Source: Erythrobacter ramosus
GTDB lineage: Bacteria; Pseudomonadota; Alphaproteobacteria; Sphingomonadales; Sphingomonadaceae
Reading direction: 5' to 3'
Length of the DNA stretch: 64,000 nucleotides
NCBI RefSeq assembly: GCF_009828055.1
Contig: NZ_WTYB01000001.1
Coordinates: 573,183-637,182, forward strand
The notes under the pieces were generated by a model. The model searched no databases, was not told where the DNA came from, and saw only the letters and a list, made by a program, of their open reading frames with translations. Positions 40,537 through 49,055 of the stretch are shown in pieces. Made by a program: the position numbers and the translations under genes. How positions within the stretch are numbered: position 1 is the stretch's first letter; each line of letters begins with the position of its first letter.

Positions 40537-43359
40537 ATGACCGACGACAGTGCAAAGCGCGATTACCGGGACACCGTCTTCCTGCCGAAGACCGATTTCC
40601 CCATGAAGGCCGGCCTCCCCCAGAAGGAGCCAGGCATTGCCGCGCGCTGGGAGCAGATCGGGCTCTACAACGCCTTGCGTGATGCGCGCCGGGGCCGCGA
40701 GAAGTTCATCCTTCACGATGGCCCGCCCTATGCCAATGGCGACATGCATATCGGCCATGCGCTCAACCATATCCTGAAAGACATGGTCTGCCGCACCCAG
40801 AACCTCTTGGGCCGCGATGCGCCTTATGTACCGGGCTGGGACTGCCACGGCCTCCCCATCGAATGGAAGGTCGAGGAAGCCTACCGCAAGGCCAAGAAGA
40901 ACAAGGACGAGGTTCCCCCGAAGGAATTCCGCGCCGAATGCCGCGCCTACGCCCAGAACTGGGTGAACGTGCAGCGCGAGCAGCTGAAGCGGCTCGGCAT
41001 CATGGGCGATTGGGATCATCCCTATCTCACCATGGATTTCCAGGCCGAAGCGACGATTGTCGCCGAGCTGATGAAGTTCGCCGAGGCCGGAAACGTCTAT
41101 CGCGGGGCCAAGCCGGTGATGTGGTCGCCGGTCGAAAAGACCGCGCTGGCCGAGGCGGAGGTCGAATACGAGGACATCACCTCGACCCAGATCGATGTGG
41201 CCTTCGAGATTGTTGAGTGCCCAAATGAGCCGAGCCTTGTCGGCGCATTCGTGATCATCTGGACGACGACGCCTTGGACGATCCCGGTCAATCAAGCGAT
41301 CTCATACGGGCCAGAGATCGAATACGTCGCTTCTGAGATCAATGGTCGCCGGTATGTTTACGCGCTTCAGCGCGAGAGCGATTTGCTTTCACGCCTCGGT
41401 ATTCCGACCGTAGACAAAGGTCTTGGTGTCCTAAAGCCTGGCGCCCTCGATTCTGCTAAAGCCCGCCACCCGATGCACGCATTGGGCGGGTTCTACGCGA
41501 CCCCGCGCCCGCTGCTCCCCGGCGACTTCGTCACCACCGACTCTGGCACCGGCCTCGTCCACATGGCGCCCGATCACGGCGAGGACGATTTTGACCTCTG
41601 CAAAGCGAACGGCATCAACCCCGTCTTCGCGGTGATGGACGACGGGCGTTACCGCGATGACTGGCAATGGCTGGGTGCTCACGACGAACGCCGCATGAGC
41701 GTCATCAACCCCAAGTTCAACGCGCCTGATGGCCCGATCTGTTCGGACCTGCGCGAAACCGGCGCGCTGCTCGCCGCGAGCGCGGATTACGCGCACTCCT
41801 ACCCGCATTCGTGGCGCTCCAAGGCCAAGGTGATCTTCCGCTGCACCCCGCAATGGTTCGTGCCGATGGACAAGGTCCTAGGCGAAGGCGGGACGTTGCG
41901 CGAACGCGCCGTGGCCGAAATCGCCCGCGTGGAATTCATTCCCGAAAAGGGCCGCAACCGCATCGGCGCGATGGTGGAAGGACGGCCCGACTGGGTACTC
42001 TCCCGCCAGCGCGCATGGGGCGTGCCGATCACGTTGTTCGTGCGGCCCGATGGCACCTACCTGCAAGACCCCGAAGTCAACGCCCGCATCGTTGCCGCCG
42101 TGCGCGAGGAAGGCGTCGATGCGTGGGAGGAAGCACGCAAGGCGGAATATCTCGGCGCGGGCTACAACCCAGACGACTTCGAGATGGTCACCGACATTCT
42201 CGACGTCTGGTTCGATTCGGGCTGCACCCACGCCTTCGTGCTCGAGAGCGGGCGCTGGCCGGACCTGCAATGGCCCGCCAACCTCTACCTCGAGGGCTCG
42301 GACCAGCATCGCGGCTGGTTCCAGTCGTCCCTGCTGCAATCCTGCGCCACGCGGGGCCGCGCGCCTTACGACCAAGTGCTGACCCACGGCTTCACGATGG
42401 ACGCCAAGGGCCGCAAGATGTCCAAGAGCGAAGGCAACACCATCAGCCCGATCAAGGTGATGGAGGAATATGGCGCCGACATCATCCGGTTGTGGGCGCT
42501 CTCGGTCGATTTCACCGAGGATCACCGCATCGGCGATGAAATCCTGAAAGGTGTCGGCGACCAGTACCGCAAGCTGCGCAACACCTTCCGTTACCTGCTC
42601 GGCGCGCTCGACGGGTTTGTCGGCGACATGAGCGACGGCGGGACCCTGCCGGAGCTTGAGGTCTATGTCCTCGCGCTGCTTTCGGAGCTGGACGGCAAGC
42701 TGAAAGCGGCGGCGGAAGCCTACGACTTCAACCTCTACACCCGCCTTTTGGTCGATTTCTGCAACGAGGATCTGTCCGCGTTCTACTTCGATATCCGCAA
42801 GGACTCGCTGTACTGCGACGGGCCGGACAGCGTCACGCGCAATGCCTATCGCACTGTGCTCGACCTGCTGTTCCACGCGCTGATCCGCTATGCCGCGCCG
42901 GTGCTGGTGTTCACGGCAGAAGAGGTATGGCTGAGCCGCTATCCCGAAGACGGCGAGGAAGACGACAACGGCCAGCGCGGGTCTGTCCACCTGCTCGAAT
43001 GGCCCGCCGTGCCGGGCGTCGTGGTCGACAATGCCCGCTGGGCCATGCTGCGCGCGCTGCGGGATCAGGTCAACGAAGCGATTGAGCCGCTGCGGCGCGA
43101 CAAGACGATTCGTTCCAGCCTCGAAGCCGAGGTGGTCGTCCCCGACAGCGCGGTGCCCGAAGGCGTTTCGGATGAACAACTCGCCGAGCTGTTCATCACC
43201 GCGACAGTCGCCCGCGGGCAGGGCGAAACCGTGACCGTCACCAAGACCGCCCACCACAAGTGTTCGCGCTGCTGGCGCCTGCTGCCCGACGTGGCGGAAG
43301 ACGGCGCTCTGTGCGGACGCTGCGATGATGTGGTGAGCCATATGGACGCGGCAGCATGA
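40537..43359 (+). CDS. ileS: Isoleucyl-tRNA synthetase
   Basis: Class I synthetase that charges tRNA-Ile and edits valine. The 940-residue product has the HIGH motif (GDMHIGHALNHILKD), the CP1 editing domain (WTTTPWTIP; GTGLVHMAPDHGEDDF), the KMSKS motif (GRKMSKSEGNTISP) and a C-terminal zinc finger (CSRCWRLLPDV...CGRCDDVV). I chose the ATG at 40537. A segment of the editing domain, about 41205-41465, has clearly different codon use and is described as a finding. lspA overlaps its stop (ATGA). Confidence 0.97.
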   Translation: MTDDSAKRDYRDTVFLPKTDFPMKAGLPQKEPGIAARWEQIGLYNALRDARRGREKFILHDGPPYANGDMHIGHALNHILKDMVCRTQNLLGRDAPYVPGWDCHGLPIEWKVEEAYRKAKKNKDEVPPKEFRAECRAYAQNWVNVQREQLKRLGIMGDWDHPYLTMDFQAEATIVAELMKFAEAGNVYRGAKPVMWSPVEKTALAEAEVEYEDITSTQIDVAFEIVECPNEPSLVGAFVIIWTTTPWTIPVNQAISYGPEIEYVASEINGRRYVYALQRESDLLSRLGIPTVDKGLGVLKPGALDSAKARHPMHALGGFYATPRPLLPGDFVTTDSGTGLVHMAPDHGEDDFDLCKANGINPVFAVMDDGRYRDDWQWLGAHDERRMSVINPKFNAPDGPICSDLRETGALLAASADYAHSYPHSWRSKAKVIFRCTPQWFVPMDKVLGEGGTLRERAVAEIARVEFIPEKGRNRIGAMVEGRPDWVLSRQRAWGVPITLFVRPDGTYLQDPEVNARIVAAVREEGVDAWEEARKAEYLGAGYNPDDFEMVTDILDVWFDSGCTHAFVLESGRWPDLQWPANLYLEGSDQHRGWFQSSLLQSCATRGRAPYDQVLTHGFTMDAKGRKMSKSEGNTISPIKVMEEYGADIIRLWALSVDFTEDHRIGDEILKGVGDQYRKLRNTFRYLLGALDGFVGDMSDGGTLPELEVYVLALLSELDGKLKAAAEAYDFNLYTRLLVDFCNEDLSAFYFDIRKDSLYCDGPDSVTRNAYRTVLDLLFHALIRYAAPVLVFTAEEVWLSRYPEDGEEDDNGQRGSVHLLEWPAVPGVVVDNARWAMLRALRDQVNEAIEPLRRDKTIRSSLEAEVVVPDSAVPEGVSDEQLAELFITATVARGQGETVTVTKTAHHKCSRCWRLLPDVAEDGALCGRCDDVVSHMDAAA

Positions 43360-43892
43360 ACGGGTTGTTCACCCGCAACCGGCTGATCGGCCTCGCGCTC
43401 GCGGCGCTGGTCGCCATCATCGATCAGGTGGTGAAGTGGTACGTGATCGGCCCGCTAAAGCTGCGTCAGGTGCTGCATATCGACCTGCTGCCGTTCTTCG
43501 ACCTCACCTATACCGAGAACAAGGGCATCTCGCTCGGGATGTTCCAGGCCAATGACATGGAAACCCGCTGGCTGCTGGTGCTGCTCACCGGGGTGATCGC
43601 GCTGGTGGTGCTGGTGTGGATGCTGCGCGAGCGCAAGCTGGGCGAGATTCTCGGCCTGTCGCTGATCCTTGGTGGAGCGCTGGGGAATATCCGCGATCGC
43701 TATGAACTGGGCTATGTCATCGACTATGCCGATTTCCACATCGGGACCTTCCGCCCGTTCCTGATCTTCAACATTGCCGACGCCGCCATCACCATCGGCG
43801 TCGTCATAATCCTTGCCCGCAGCCTGCTGGTGCGCGACAAGGACGACACCGAAATCGGGGAAGCGCCCCGTGGAGAGACCCAAGATGCGTAA
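43356..43892 (+). CDS. lspA: Lipoprotein signal peptidase
   Basis: Inner-membrane aspartyl protease that cleaves prolipoprotein signal peptides. The 178-residue product has four membrane spans and the conserved regions DQVVKWYV, FDLTYTENKGISLGMF, GGALGNIRDRYELGYVIDY and FNIADAAITIG. The catalytic aspartates are probably D123 and D142. The gene downstream encodes a lipoprotein, a likely substrate, and overlaps lspA by 8 bases. Confidence 0.96.
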   Translation: MNGLFTRNRLIGLALAALVAIIDQVVKWYVIGPLKLRQVLHIDLLPFFDLTYTENKGISLGMFQANDMETRWLLVLLTGVIALVVLVWMLRERKLGEILGLSLILGGALGNIRDRYELGYVIDYADFHIGTFRPFLIFNIADAAITIGVVIILARSLLVRDKDDTEIGEAPRGETQDA

Positions 43893-44301
43893 GTTTGCAC
43901 CCCTGATCCTGCTGACCGGCGCTTCGGCGATGCTGGCGGCCTGTGGCGGCGGCGGCGGGGTGTTCAACCGCGAACGGCCCGACGAATTCGCTGTGCAGCG
44001 TCAGGCGCCGCTGGTAGTTCCGCCCGATTTCACGCTCACTCCCCCCGCCCCCGGCGCACCGCGTCCGTCCGAAGGCACCGCGTCCGAGCAGGCTCTGGAA
44101 GCGCTGTTCGGCGGGCCTGCGCCGCGCAGCCGCGTGGAAGCGAGCGTGATCGACCGCGCCGGCGCCGCCGCGCCGAGCATCCGCAGCCAAGTGGGCGATA
44201 CCGAAACCAACACGGTCGCCAAGGGCCGCGTGACCCGCGACATCATCGCCGCGCCCGAAGGTGACGGGCAGGCAGCGACGACGGTGATCCCGAGCGCCTG
44301 A
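43885..44301 (+). CDS. DUF3035-type lipoprotein
   Basis: Product of 138 residues with a lipoprotein signal peptide (KFAPLILLTGASAMLAAC; lipobox cysteine C20) followed by a Gly-rich linker and the conserved segment NRERPDEFAV...APLVVPPDFTLTPP, which marks DUF3035. The family often follows lspA in alphaproteobacteria; its function is unknown, and outer-membrane attachment is likely. It overlaps lspA by 8 bases and ends the ileS-lspA unit. Confidence 0.88.
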   Translation: MRKFAPLILLTGASAMLAACGGGGGVFNRERPDEFAVQRQAPLVVPPDFTLTPPAPGAPRPSEGTASEQALEALFGGPAPRSRVEASVIDRAGAAAPSIRSQVGDTETNTVAKGRVTRDIIAAPEGDGQAATTVIPSA

Positions 44302-44649
44302 CGCCGCGCCGCGCGCGGGTGTGATGGGCACAGGAACGGCGCGAGCGCTGGTTTCCTACAGCGGCGCAGCGCGGTACCATCGCCGCCGCTCTTTCCTATC
44401 GTCAGCCCTGTGGCGCAGGCTCGCCCCTGTCTGCGCTCAGCAACCGGACCGGGCACCGGGGGGGGCGGAACCGGCGAAGTGTCAACTTTGTATTTCAGGT
44501 TTAACAACCTGAAATTATTGAAAATTTAGCGCGAACAGCCGCTTGACACCCTGTCAACTTTGTCACCTTCGCAAGATTGTTGCGCGGCGCTCAAAAGCTA
44601 GAAAAAGCAAGGCTTTGGAGCACGCCCACGGCCTCTCCCCCGATACGTC
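44302..44649. other. Gene-free interval with dyad and direct repeats
   Basis: These 348 bases between two convergent genes contain no convincing gene. The right half is unusually AT-rich and holds a perfect 9-bp dyad with 4-base loop at 44493-44514 (TTTCAGGTT/AACCTGAAA). GTCAACTTTGT occurs twice, at 44481-44491 and 44553-44563. TTGACA elements lie at 44543-44548 and, on the minus strand, at 44552-44557. The interval could hold a terminator, an RNA gene or promoters; I cannot decide between these. Confidence 0.6.
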
Positions 44650-45954
44650 TCAGTCGGCAGAGATAACCCGGCTCACCAGCAGCTTGTCGATCCGGCGACC
44701 ATCCATGTCGACCACTTCGAAGCGCCAGCCCTGATCGGTGAAATGCTCACCTTCGCCCGGCAGCTTTTTCATCACGGACAGCGCATAGCCTGCCGCCGTG
44801 CCGAATTCCCGGTCCTCGCCATATTCGATGCCCAGCCGGTCCGCCAGCGCATCGGCCGATAGCGAGCCCGAGACCAGCAGCGACCCATCCTCACGCTCCA
44901 CCACCGAAGGCAGATCGCCATCATCGCTGTCGCTGGCGAAATTGCCGACAATCGCGGTGAGCAGGTCGACCGGCGTGACGATCCCTTCGAAATGCCCGTA
45001 TTCGTCGTGCACCACCGCCATCGCCACTTCGGCCGATTGCAGCACGCGCAGCGCGTCCATCGCGTCGAGCTGATCAGGCACGACCTCGACCTTGCGCATC
45101 ATCGCGCGGATCGAGACCGTCTCGCCGCTGACCATCGCCGCCAGCACATCGCGCACCTTGACCACGCCGAGGATCGTGTCGGGCGAGCCTTCGGCGACCG
45201 GCAGCAGCGAGTGCGAGCTTTCCTCGATCGTCTCGCGGATTTCGGCGACATCGGCATCGGCCTCGATCCAGTCGATATCCGTGCGCGGCGTCATCATCTC
45301 GCGCACCGGCCGCTCAGCCAGACGGACCACGCCGGTGAGGATCTGGCGCTGTTCGGCCTCGATCACGCCCGAGCGGGTCGCCTCGGCAAAGATCATCCGC
45401 AATTCCTCGGCGGTTACCGTGGCCTCGTCGGTGCGGCGCAGCCCGAACAGGTTGAAGATGACGGCCGAACTCGAATCGAGCAGCCACACCAGCGGCGCGC
45501 CGATCCGTGAGAGCATCGCCATCGGCAAAGCCATCACCAAGGCCAGCGGCACCGCGCTGCGCAGCGCCAACTGCTTGGGCACCAGCTCACCCACGACGAC
45601 GCTGAGATAGGTGGTCAGCGCGATCACGACGGCAAACCCGGCCTCGTCGGCATATTCGGGCGGCAGGCCCAGCGCTTCCATCCGCTCACCCACCGGCCCG
45701 CCAAGGCTCGCCCCGGAATAAGCGCCCGCGACAATCCCGATCAGCGTGATACCGATTTGCACGGTCGAGAGGAACTTGCCCGGATGCGCGGCCAGCGCAA
45801 TCGCCGTTCGTGCCGCTTTGGACCCGGCTTCGGCCTTGGCTTCGAGCGTGCTGGTCTTGGCCGACACAATCGCCAGCTCGGACATCGCAAACACGCCGTT
45901 GATCACAACGAGCACCACGATGGTGGCAAGATCGGTCCAGGGAAACGGGGTCAC
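44650..45954 (-). CDS. CNNM/CBS-domain membrane protein (hemolysin/CorC family)
   Basis: Product of about 434 residues. The N-terminal CNNM domain has several membrane spans (LATIVVLVVINGVFAMSELA; FLSTVQIGITLIGIVAG), followed by paired CBS domains (MMTPRTDIDWIEAD; MDALRVLQSAEVAMAVVHDE) and a CorC_HlyC domain (GYALSVMKKLPGEGEHF). Such proteins are linked to magnesium or cobalt efflux and not to haemolysis. The frame remains open to an ATG at 46029, but those 25 codons use A/T-rich codons, so I prefer the GTG at 45954. Confidence 0.9.
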   Translation of the reverse strand: MTPFPWTDLATIVVLVVINGVFAMSELAIVSAKTSTLEAKAEAGSKAARTAIALAAHPGKFLSTVQIGITLIGIVAGAYSGASLGGPVGERMEALGLPPEYADEAGFAVVIALTTYLSVVVGELVPKQLALRSAVPLALVMALPMAMLSRIGAPLVWLLDSSSAVIFNLFGLRRTDEATVTAEELRMIFAEATRSGVIEAEQRQILTGVVRLAERPVREMMTPRTDIDWIEADADVAEIRETIEESSHSLLPVAEGSPDTILGVVKVRDVLAAMVSGETVSIRAMMRKVEVVPDQLDAMDALRVLQSAEVAMAVVHDEYGHFEGIVTPVDLLTAIVGNFASDSDDGDLPSVVEREDGSLLVSGSLSADALADRLGIEYGEDREFGTAAGYALSVMKKLPGEGEHFTDQGWRFEVVDMDGRRIDKLLVSRVISAD

Positions 45955-45979
45955 GCCGTCTGCGCTAGCACAAACGGGC

Positions 45980-46002
45980 GATGTTGCCAGCCTTGCAACA
46001 TC
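45980..46002. promoter_or_regulatory. Inverted repeat GATGTTGC-N7-GCAACATC upstream of CNNM gene
   Basis: A perfect 8-bp inverted repeat with 7-base spacer lies 25 bases before the preferred GTG start and in the divergent region with the OmpA-type gene. It could be an operator or an mRNA leader hairpin. If the CNNM gene instead starts at 46029, the repeat is inside its coding sequence. Confidence 0.4.
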
Positions 46003-46138
46003 ATCGCTTGGCGGCATTCTGTTCAACATGGGTCAATGCGCGAGGGGTCAAGGGCCCTATTGTCTCAGTGGGCTGAACCCTTGCTGCCGTTCCGGTTGCA
46101 TGGCACGTTTGGCGTCACACAAGAGGGAGGAATTTCTT

Positions 46139-46834
46139 ATGACTATCTCGCGTATCCTGCTGTCGGGCACAGCTGCACTTGCCTTGCTGGGCACCAGCGC
46201 CTGCGTCACCGACCCCAACACCGGTGAAAAGAAGATCTCGCGCACGGCGATCGGCACCGGCCTTGGCGGCACGCTCGGCTACTTGCTCGGTGGCGCCATC
46301 GGCGGCGATACGGGCCGCATCATCGGCGCAGGCATCGGCGGCTCGGCCGGCGCAGTGCTCGGCAAGCAGTACGATGACCAGATCAAGGAATTGAAGGAAC
46401 AGACCGCTGGCAGCGGTGTGGACGTGGAAGAAGTCGGCAATCAGGACGCGATTCTCGTGCGTCTGCCTGACGGCGTGACCTTCGCCACCGGTTCGGCGGC
46501 GATCAATCCGGGCTTCCTCGATACGCTCAACAGCGTCGCTGAAACGCTGATCAAGTATCCGAACAGCCTGATCGACGTCTACGGCTTCACCGACACGACC
46601 GGGTCGCCCGCCACCAATCAGCGCCTGTCCGAACAGCGCGCGCAGGCGGTTGCCGATTACCTCGCCGCGCGCGGCGTGGCACGTTCGCGGATGGCGACGC
46701 AGGGCTTTGGCGAGCAGTATGACTATCTGCGCGTCAAGACCGGCGACAACATCAGCGAAGCGCTCAACCGTCGGGTCGAAATCAAGATCATCCCGGTCAG
46801 TCAGGCCGACGTGAGCGCCGCTCGCGGGAATTGA
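46139..46834 (+). CDS. OmpA-family lipoprotein with glycine-zipper segment
   Basis: Product of 231 residues. A lipoprotein signal peptide ends at C22 (LALLGTSAC). Next come a glycine-rich membrane-associated region (GTGLGGTLGYLLGGAIGG; RIIGAGIGGSAGAVLG) and a C-terminal OmpA domain that binds peptidoglycan (IDVYGFTDTTGS, RAQAVADYLAARGV, NRRVEIKI). It resembles YiaD-type proteins and probably links outer membrane and cell wall. The ATG at 46139 follows GGGAGG at 8 bases. A strong hairpin ends the transcript at 46856-46881. Confidence 0.92.
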   Translation: MTISRILLSGTAALALLGTSACVTDPNTGEKKISRTAIGTGLGGTLGYLLGGAIGGDTGRIIGAGIGGSAGAVLGKQYDDQIKELKEQTAGSGVDVEEVGNQDAILVRLPDGVTFATGSAAINPGFLDTLNSVAETLIKYPNSLIDVYGFTDTTGSPATNQRLSEQRAQAVADYLAARGVARSRMATQGFGEQYDYLRVKTGDNISEALNRRVEIKIIPVSQADVSAARGN

Positions 46835-46855
46835 TGGTCTAACACAGGCATAGCG

Positions 46856-46881
46856 GCGGGCCGTCCCTCGGGGCGGCCCGC
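46856..46881. terminator. Hairpin between ompA-like and cysQ-like genes
   Basis: A stem GCGGGCCG/CGGCCCGC continues, after one bulged T, into CCC/GGG around a 3-base loop. TCGCGTTT follows on the plus strand. It lies between convergent stops and probably ends both transcripts. Confidence 0.65.
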
Positions 46882-46888
46882 TCGCGTT

Positions 46889-47665
46889 TCAGCGCAGCGC
46901 TGCAGCCCGCTTCGCCAACCGCTCGACTGCCGCGGCGTGAATGGCCGGGGAGCACACCAGCACCCCGAAATCGCGTGGATCGTGCTTGTTATAGGCGAGC
47001 GGACCGCCGAAAGCGTCCGTCACCTCCGCCCCCGCTTCGCGCGCTATGAGGGTGGCAGCCGCGATGTCCCACTCGTAACCCCAGCGCAATGTCGCCACCA
47101 GATCGGCCTGATCGGCGGCAACCATGGCAATCCTGAGCGCAATCGAATTAGGCTGATCGACCATCACCAGATCGCTGTCGTCCTTGGGCAGGCTGACAGT
47201 CGGCACGCGCGCGCCGGAGAATTCGGTGCGCTGGCTCGCCCGGATCGTGACGCCGTTCAATGTCGCGCCCTGTCCCGCGACCGCCACCCATTCCTCGCGT
47301 CTTGCGGGAGCAGCCAGCATCCCGATCAGCGGGCGGCCCGAACTCACCAGCGCCACTGAAACTGCCCAGCCCGGCCGCCCGCCCACGAAATCGCGCGTGC
47401 CGTCAATCGGATCGACCAGCCAGATGAGCCCGCTCTGCGTGCGCGCCTTGTCATCGGCGGTTTCCTCAGACAGCCACGCCGCCGATGGCAGCAAGCGGTG
47501 CAGTTCGCGCTTGAGGAAGCGGTCGACTTCAAGGTCAGCCTCGCTCACCGGGTTGCCGGGGGTCTTGTCCCAGCTGTGCAGGTCATGCCCCGCCCCCGGC
47601 CAACGCGAGTGGGCGATGCGGCCCGCCTCGCGGACGATGGCCAGAAGGTGATCCCTGTCAATCAT
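46889..47665 (-). CDS. Inositol-monophosphatase-family phosphatase, CysQ-like
   Basis: Metal-dependent phosphatase of the IMPase/FBPase/CysQ superfamily. The 258-residue product has SEADLEVDRFLKRELHRLLP, the ELSEE-like WLSEETAD, the metal site LVDPIDGTRDFVGG and the C-terminal YEWDIAAATLIAREAGAEVTD. The wording resembles 3'(2'),5'-bisphosphate nucleotidases, which remove pAp from sulfate assimilation; an inositol or sugar phosphate substrate is also possible. The start at 47665 gives the normal N-terminus, and no good ribosome-binding site marks it. Confidence 0.85.
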   Translation of the reverse strand: MIDRDHLLAIVREAGRIAHSRWPGAGHDLHSWDKTPGNPVSEADLEVDRFLKRELHRLLPSAAWLSEETADDKARTQSGLIWLVDPIDGTRDFVGGRPGWAVSVALVSSGRPLIGMLAAPARREEWVAVAGQGATLNGVTIRASQRTEFSGARVPTVSLPKDDSDLVMVDQPNSIALRIAMVAADQADLVATLRWGYEWDIAAATLIAREAGAEVTDAFGGPLAYNKHDPRDFGVLVCSPAIHAAAVERLAKRAAALR

Positions 47666-47789
47666 GAGAGGCATCCGTGTTGGCCGTGCCGCAAGCACTT
47701 TTCAAGAGGGTCGATCCGTGCTTAGGCCCCCGCCAGACGACCTCTCGTCAGGATACGCCCAGAATACGCATTAAAGGGATCGATACGCC

Positions 47790-48989
47790 ATGAACGTCCA
47801 TGAATATCAGGCCAAGGAACTGCTCGCCCAGCACGGGCTTGCCATCCCGGCCGGCCACGCCGCGCTCACCGTCGAAGAAGCGGTGGAAGCTGCCAAGAAG
47901 CTGCCCGGGCCGCTTTATGTCGTGAAGGCGCAGATCCATGCGGGCGGCCGCGGCAAGGGCAAGTTCAAGGAACTCGGCCCCGATGCCAAGGGCGGCGTGC
48001 GCCTCGCCAAGAGCCTTGAGGAAGTGGAAGCCCACGCCAAGGAAATGCTCGGCAACACGCTGGTCACCATCCAGACGGGGGATGCGGGCAAGCAGGTGAA
48101 CCGCCTCTACATCACCGACGGCGTCGACATCGCCAAGGAATACTACCTCTCGTTGCTGGTCGACCGCGCGACGGGCCGCGTTGCCTTCGTCGTTTCGACG
48201 GAAGGGGGCATGGACATCGAGACCGTGGCGCATGACACGCCCGAGCTGATCACAACCTTCAGCGTTGACCCGGCGCAGGGCTTCCAGCCGCACCACGGCC
48301 GCGCCGTGGCCTTCGCGCTGAAGCTGACTGGTGATCTCAACAAGCAGGCGCAGAAGCTGGCCAAGCAGCTGTACGACGCCTTCCTCGCCACCGATTGCGA
48401 GATGCTGGAAATCAACCCGCTGGTCGAAAGCGAAGACGGCAAGCTGCTGGTGCTAGACGCCAAGATGAGCTTCGACGGCAACGCGCTCTACCGCCACCCC
48501 GACATCGAAGCCCTGCGCGACGAGACCGAGGAAGACCCGGCCGAAGTCGAAGCCAGCGAATATGATCTCGCCTACATCAAGCTAGACGGCAACATCGGCT
48601 GCATGGTCAACGGCGCAGGCCTCGCCATGGCAACGATGGACATCATCAAGCTGAACGGCGCCTTCCCGGCCAACTTCCTCGACGTGGGCGGCGGCGCCAC
48701 CACCGAGAAGGTGACGGCGGCCTTCAAGATCATCCTCAAGGACCCGGCGGTGGAAGGCATCCTCGTCAACATCTTCGGCGGGATCATGAAGTGCGACGTG
48801 ATCGCCAACGGGATCGTGCAGGCAGCCAAGGACGTGAACCTCCAGGTTCCGCTCGTGGTGCGCCTCGAAGGCACCAATGTGGCCGAAGGCAAGGCGATCC
48901 TCGAGAACTCGGGCCTCGCCATCGTTAGCGCCGACAATCTGGGCGATGCCGCGCAGAAGATCGTCGCTGAGGTGAAGAAGGCCGCCTAA
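47790..48989 (+). CDS. sucC: Succinyl-CoA synthetase, beta subunit
   Basis: Beta subunit of the TCA-cycle ligase that makes ATP or GTP from succinyl-CoA. The 399-residue product begins [20 protein letters not shown] and has the ATP-grasp loop [39 protein letters not shown] and the [17 protein letters not shown]...[13 protein letters not shown] signature. sucD does not follow here; a strong terminator ends the gene, so the alpha subunit must be encoded elsewhere. Confidence 0.97.
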   Translation: MNVHEYQAKELLAQHGLAIPAGHAALTVEEAVEAAKKLPGPLYVVKAQIHAGGRGKGKFKELGPDAKGGVRLAKSLEEVEAHAKEMLGNTLVTIQTGDAGKQVNRLYITDGVDIAKEYYLSLLVDRATGRVAFVVSTEGGMDIETVAHDTPELITTFSVDPAQGFQPHHGRAVAFALKLTGDLNKQAQKLAKQLYDAFLATDCEMLEINPLVESEDGKLLVLDAKMSFDGNALYRHPDIEALRDETEEDPAEVEASEYDLAYIKLDGNIGCMVNGAGLAMATMDIIKLNGAFPANFLDVGGGATTEKVTAAFKIILKDPAVEGILVNIFGGIMKCDVIANGIVQAAKDVNLQVPLVVRLEGTNVAEGKAILENSGLAIVSADNLGDAAQKIVAEVKKAA

Positions 48990-49013
48990 GCCTCCGCTCC
49001 GATAGGGATCAGC

Positions 49014-49050
49014 AGCCCCCGCCGGTTCGCGCTGGCGGGGGCTTTGCTTT
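49014..49050 (+). terminator. Rho-independent terminator of sucC
   Basis: A 10-bp perfect stem (AGCCCCCGCC/GGCGGGGGCT, 49014-49043) with a 10-base loop is followed by TTGCTTT, starting 25 bases after the sucC stop. Confidence 0.8.
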
Positions 49051-49055
49051 GTGGC

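Noticed and set aside
44543..44734. Short plus-strand frame at the end of the gene-free interval
   Set aside because: It runs into the antisense of the CNNM gene and has no convincing ribosome-binding site or coding bias.
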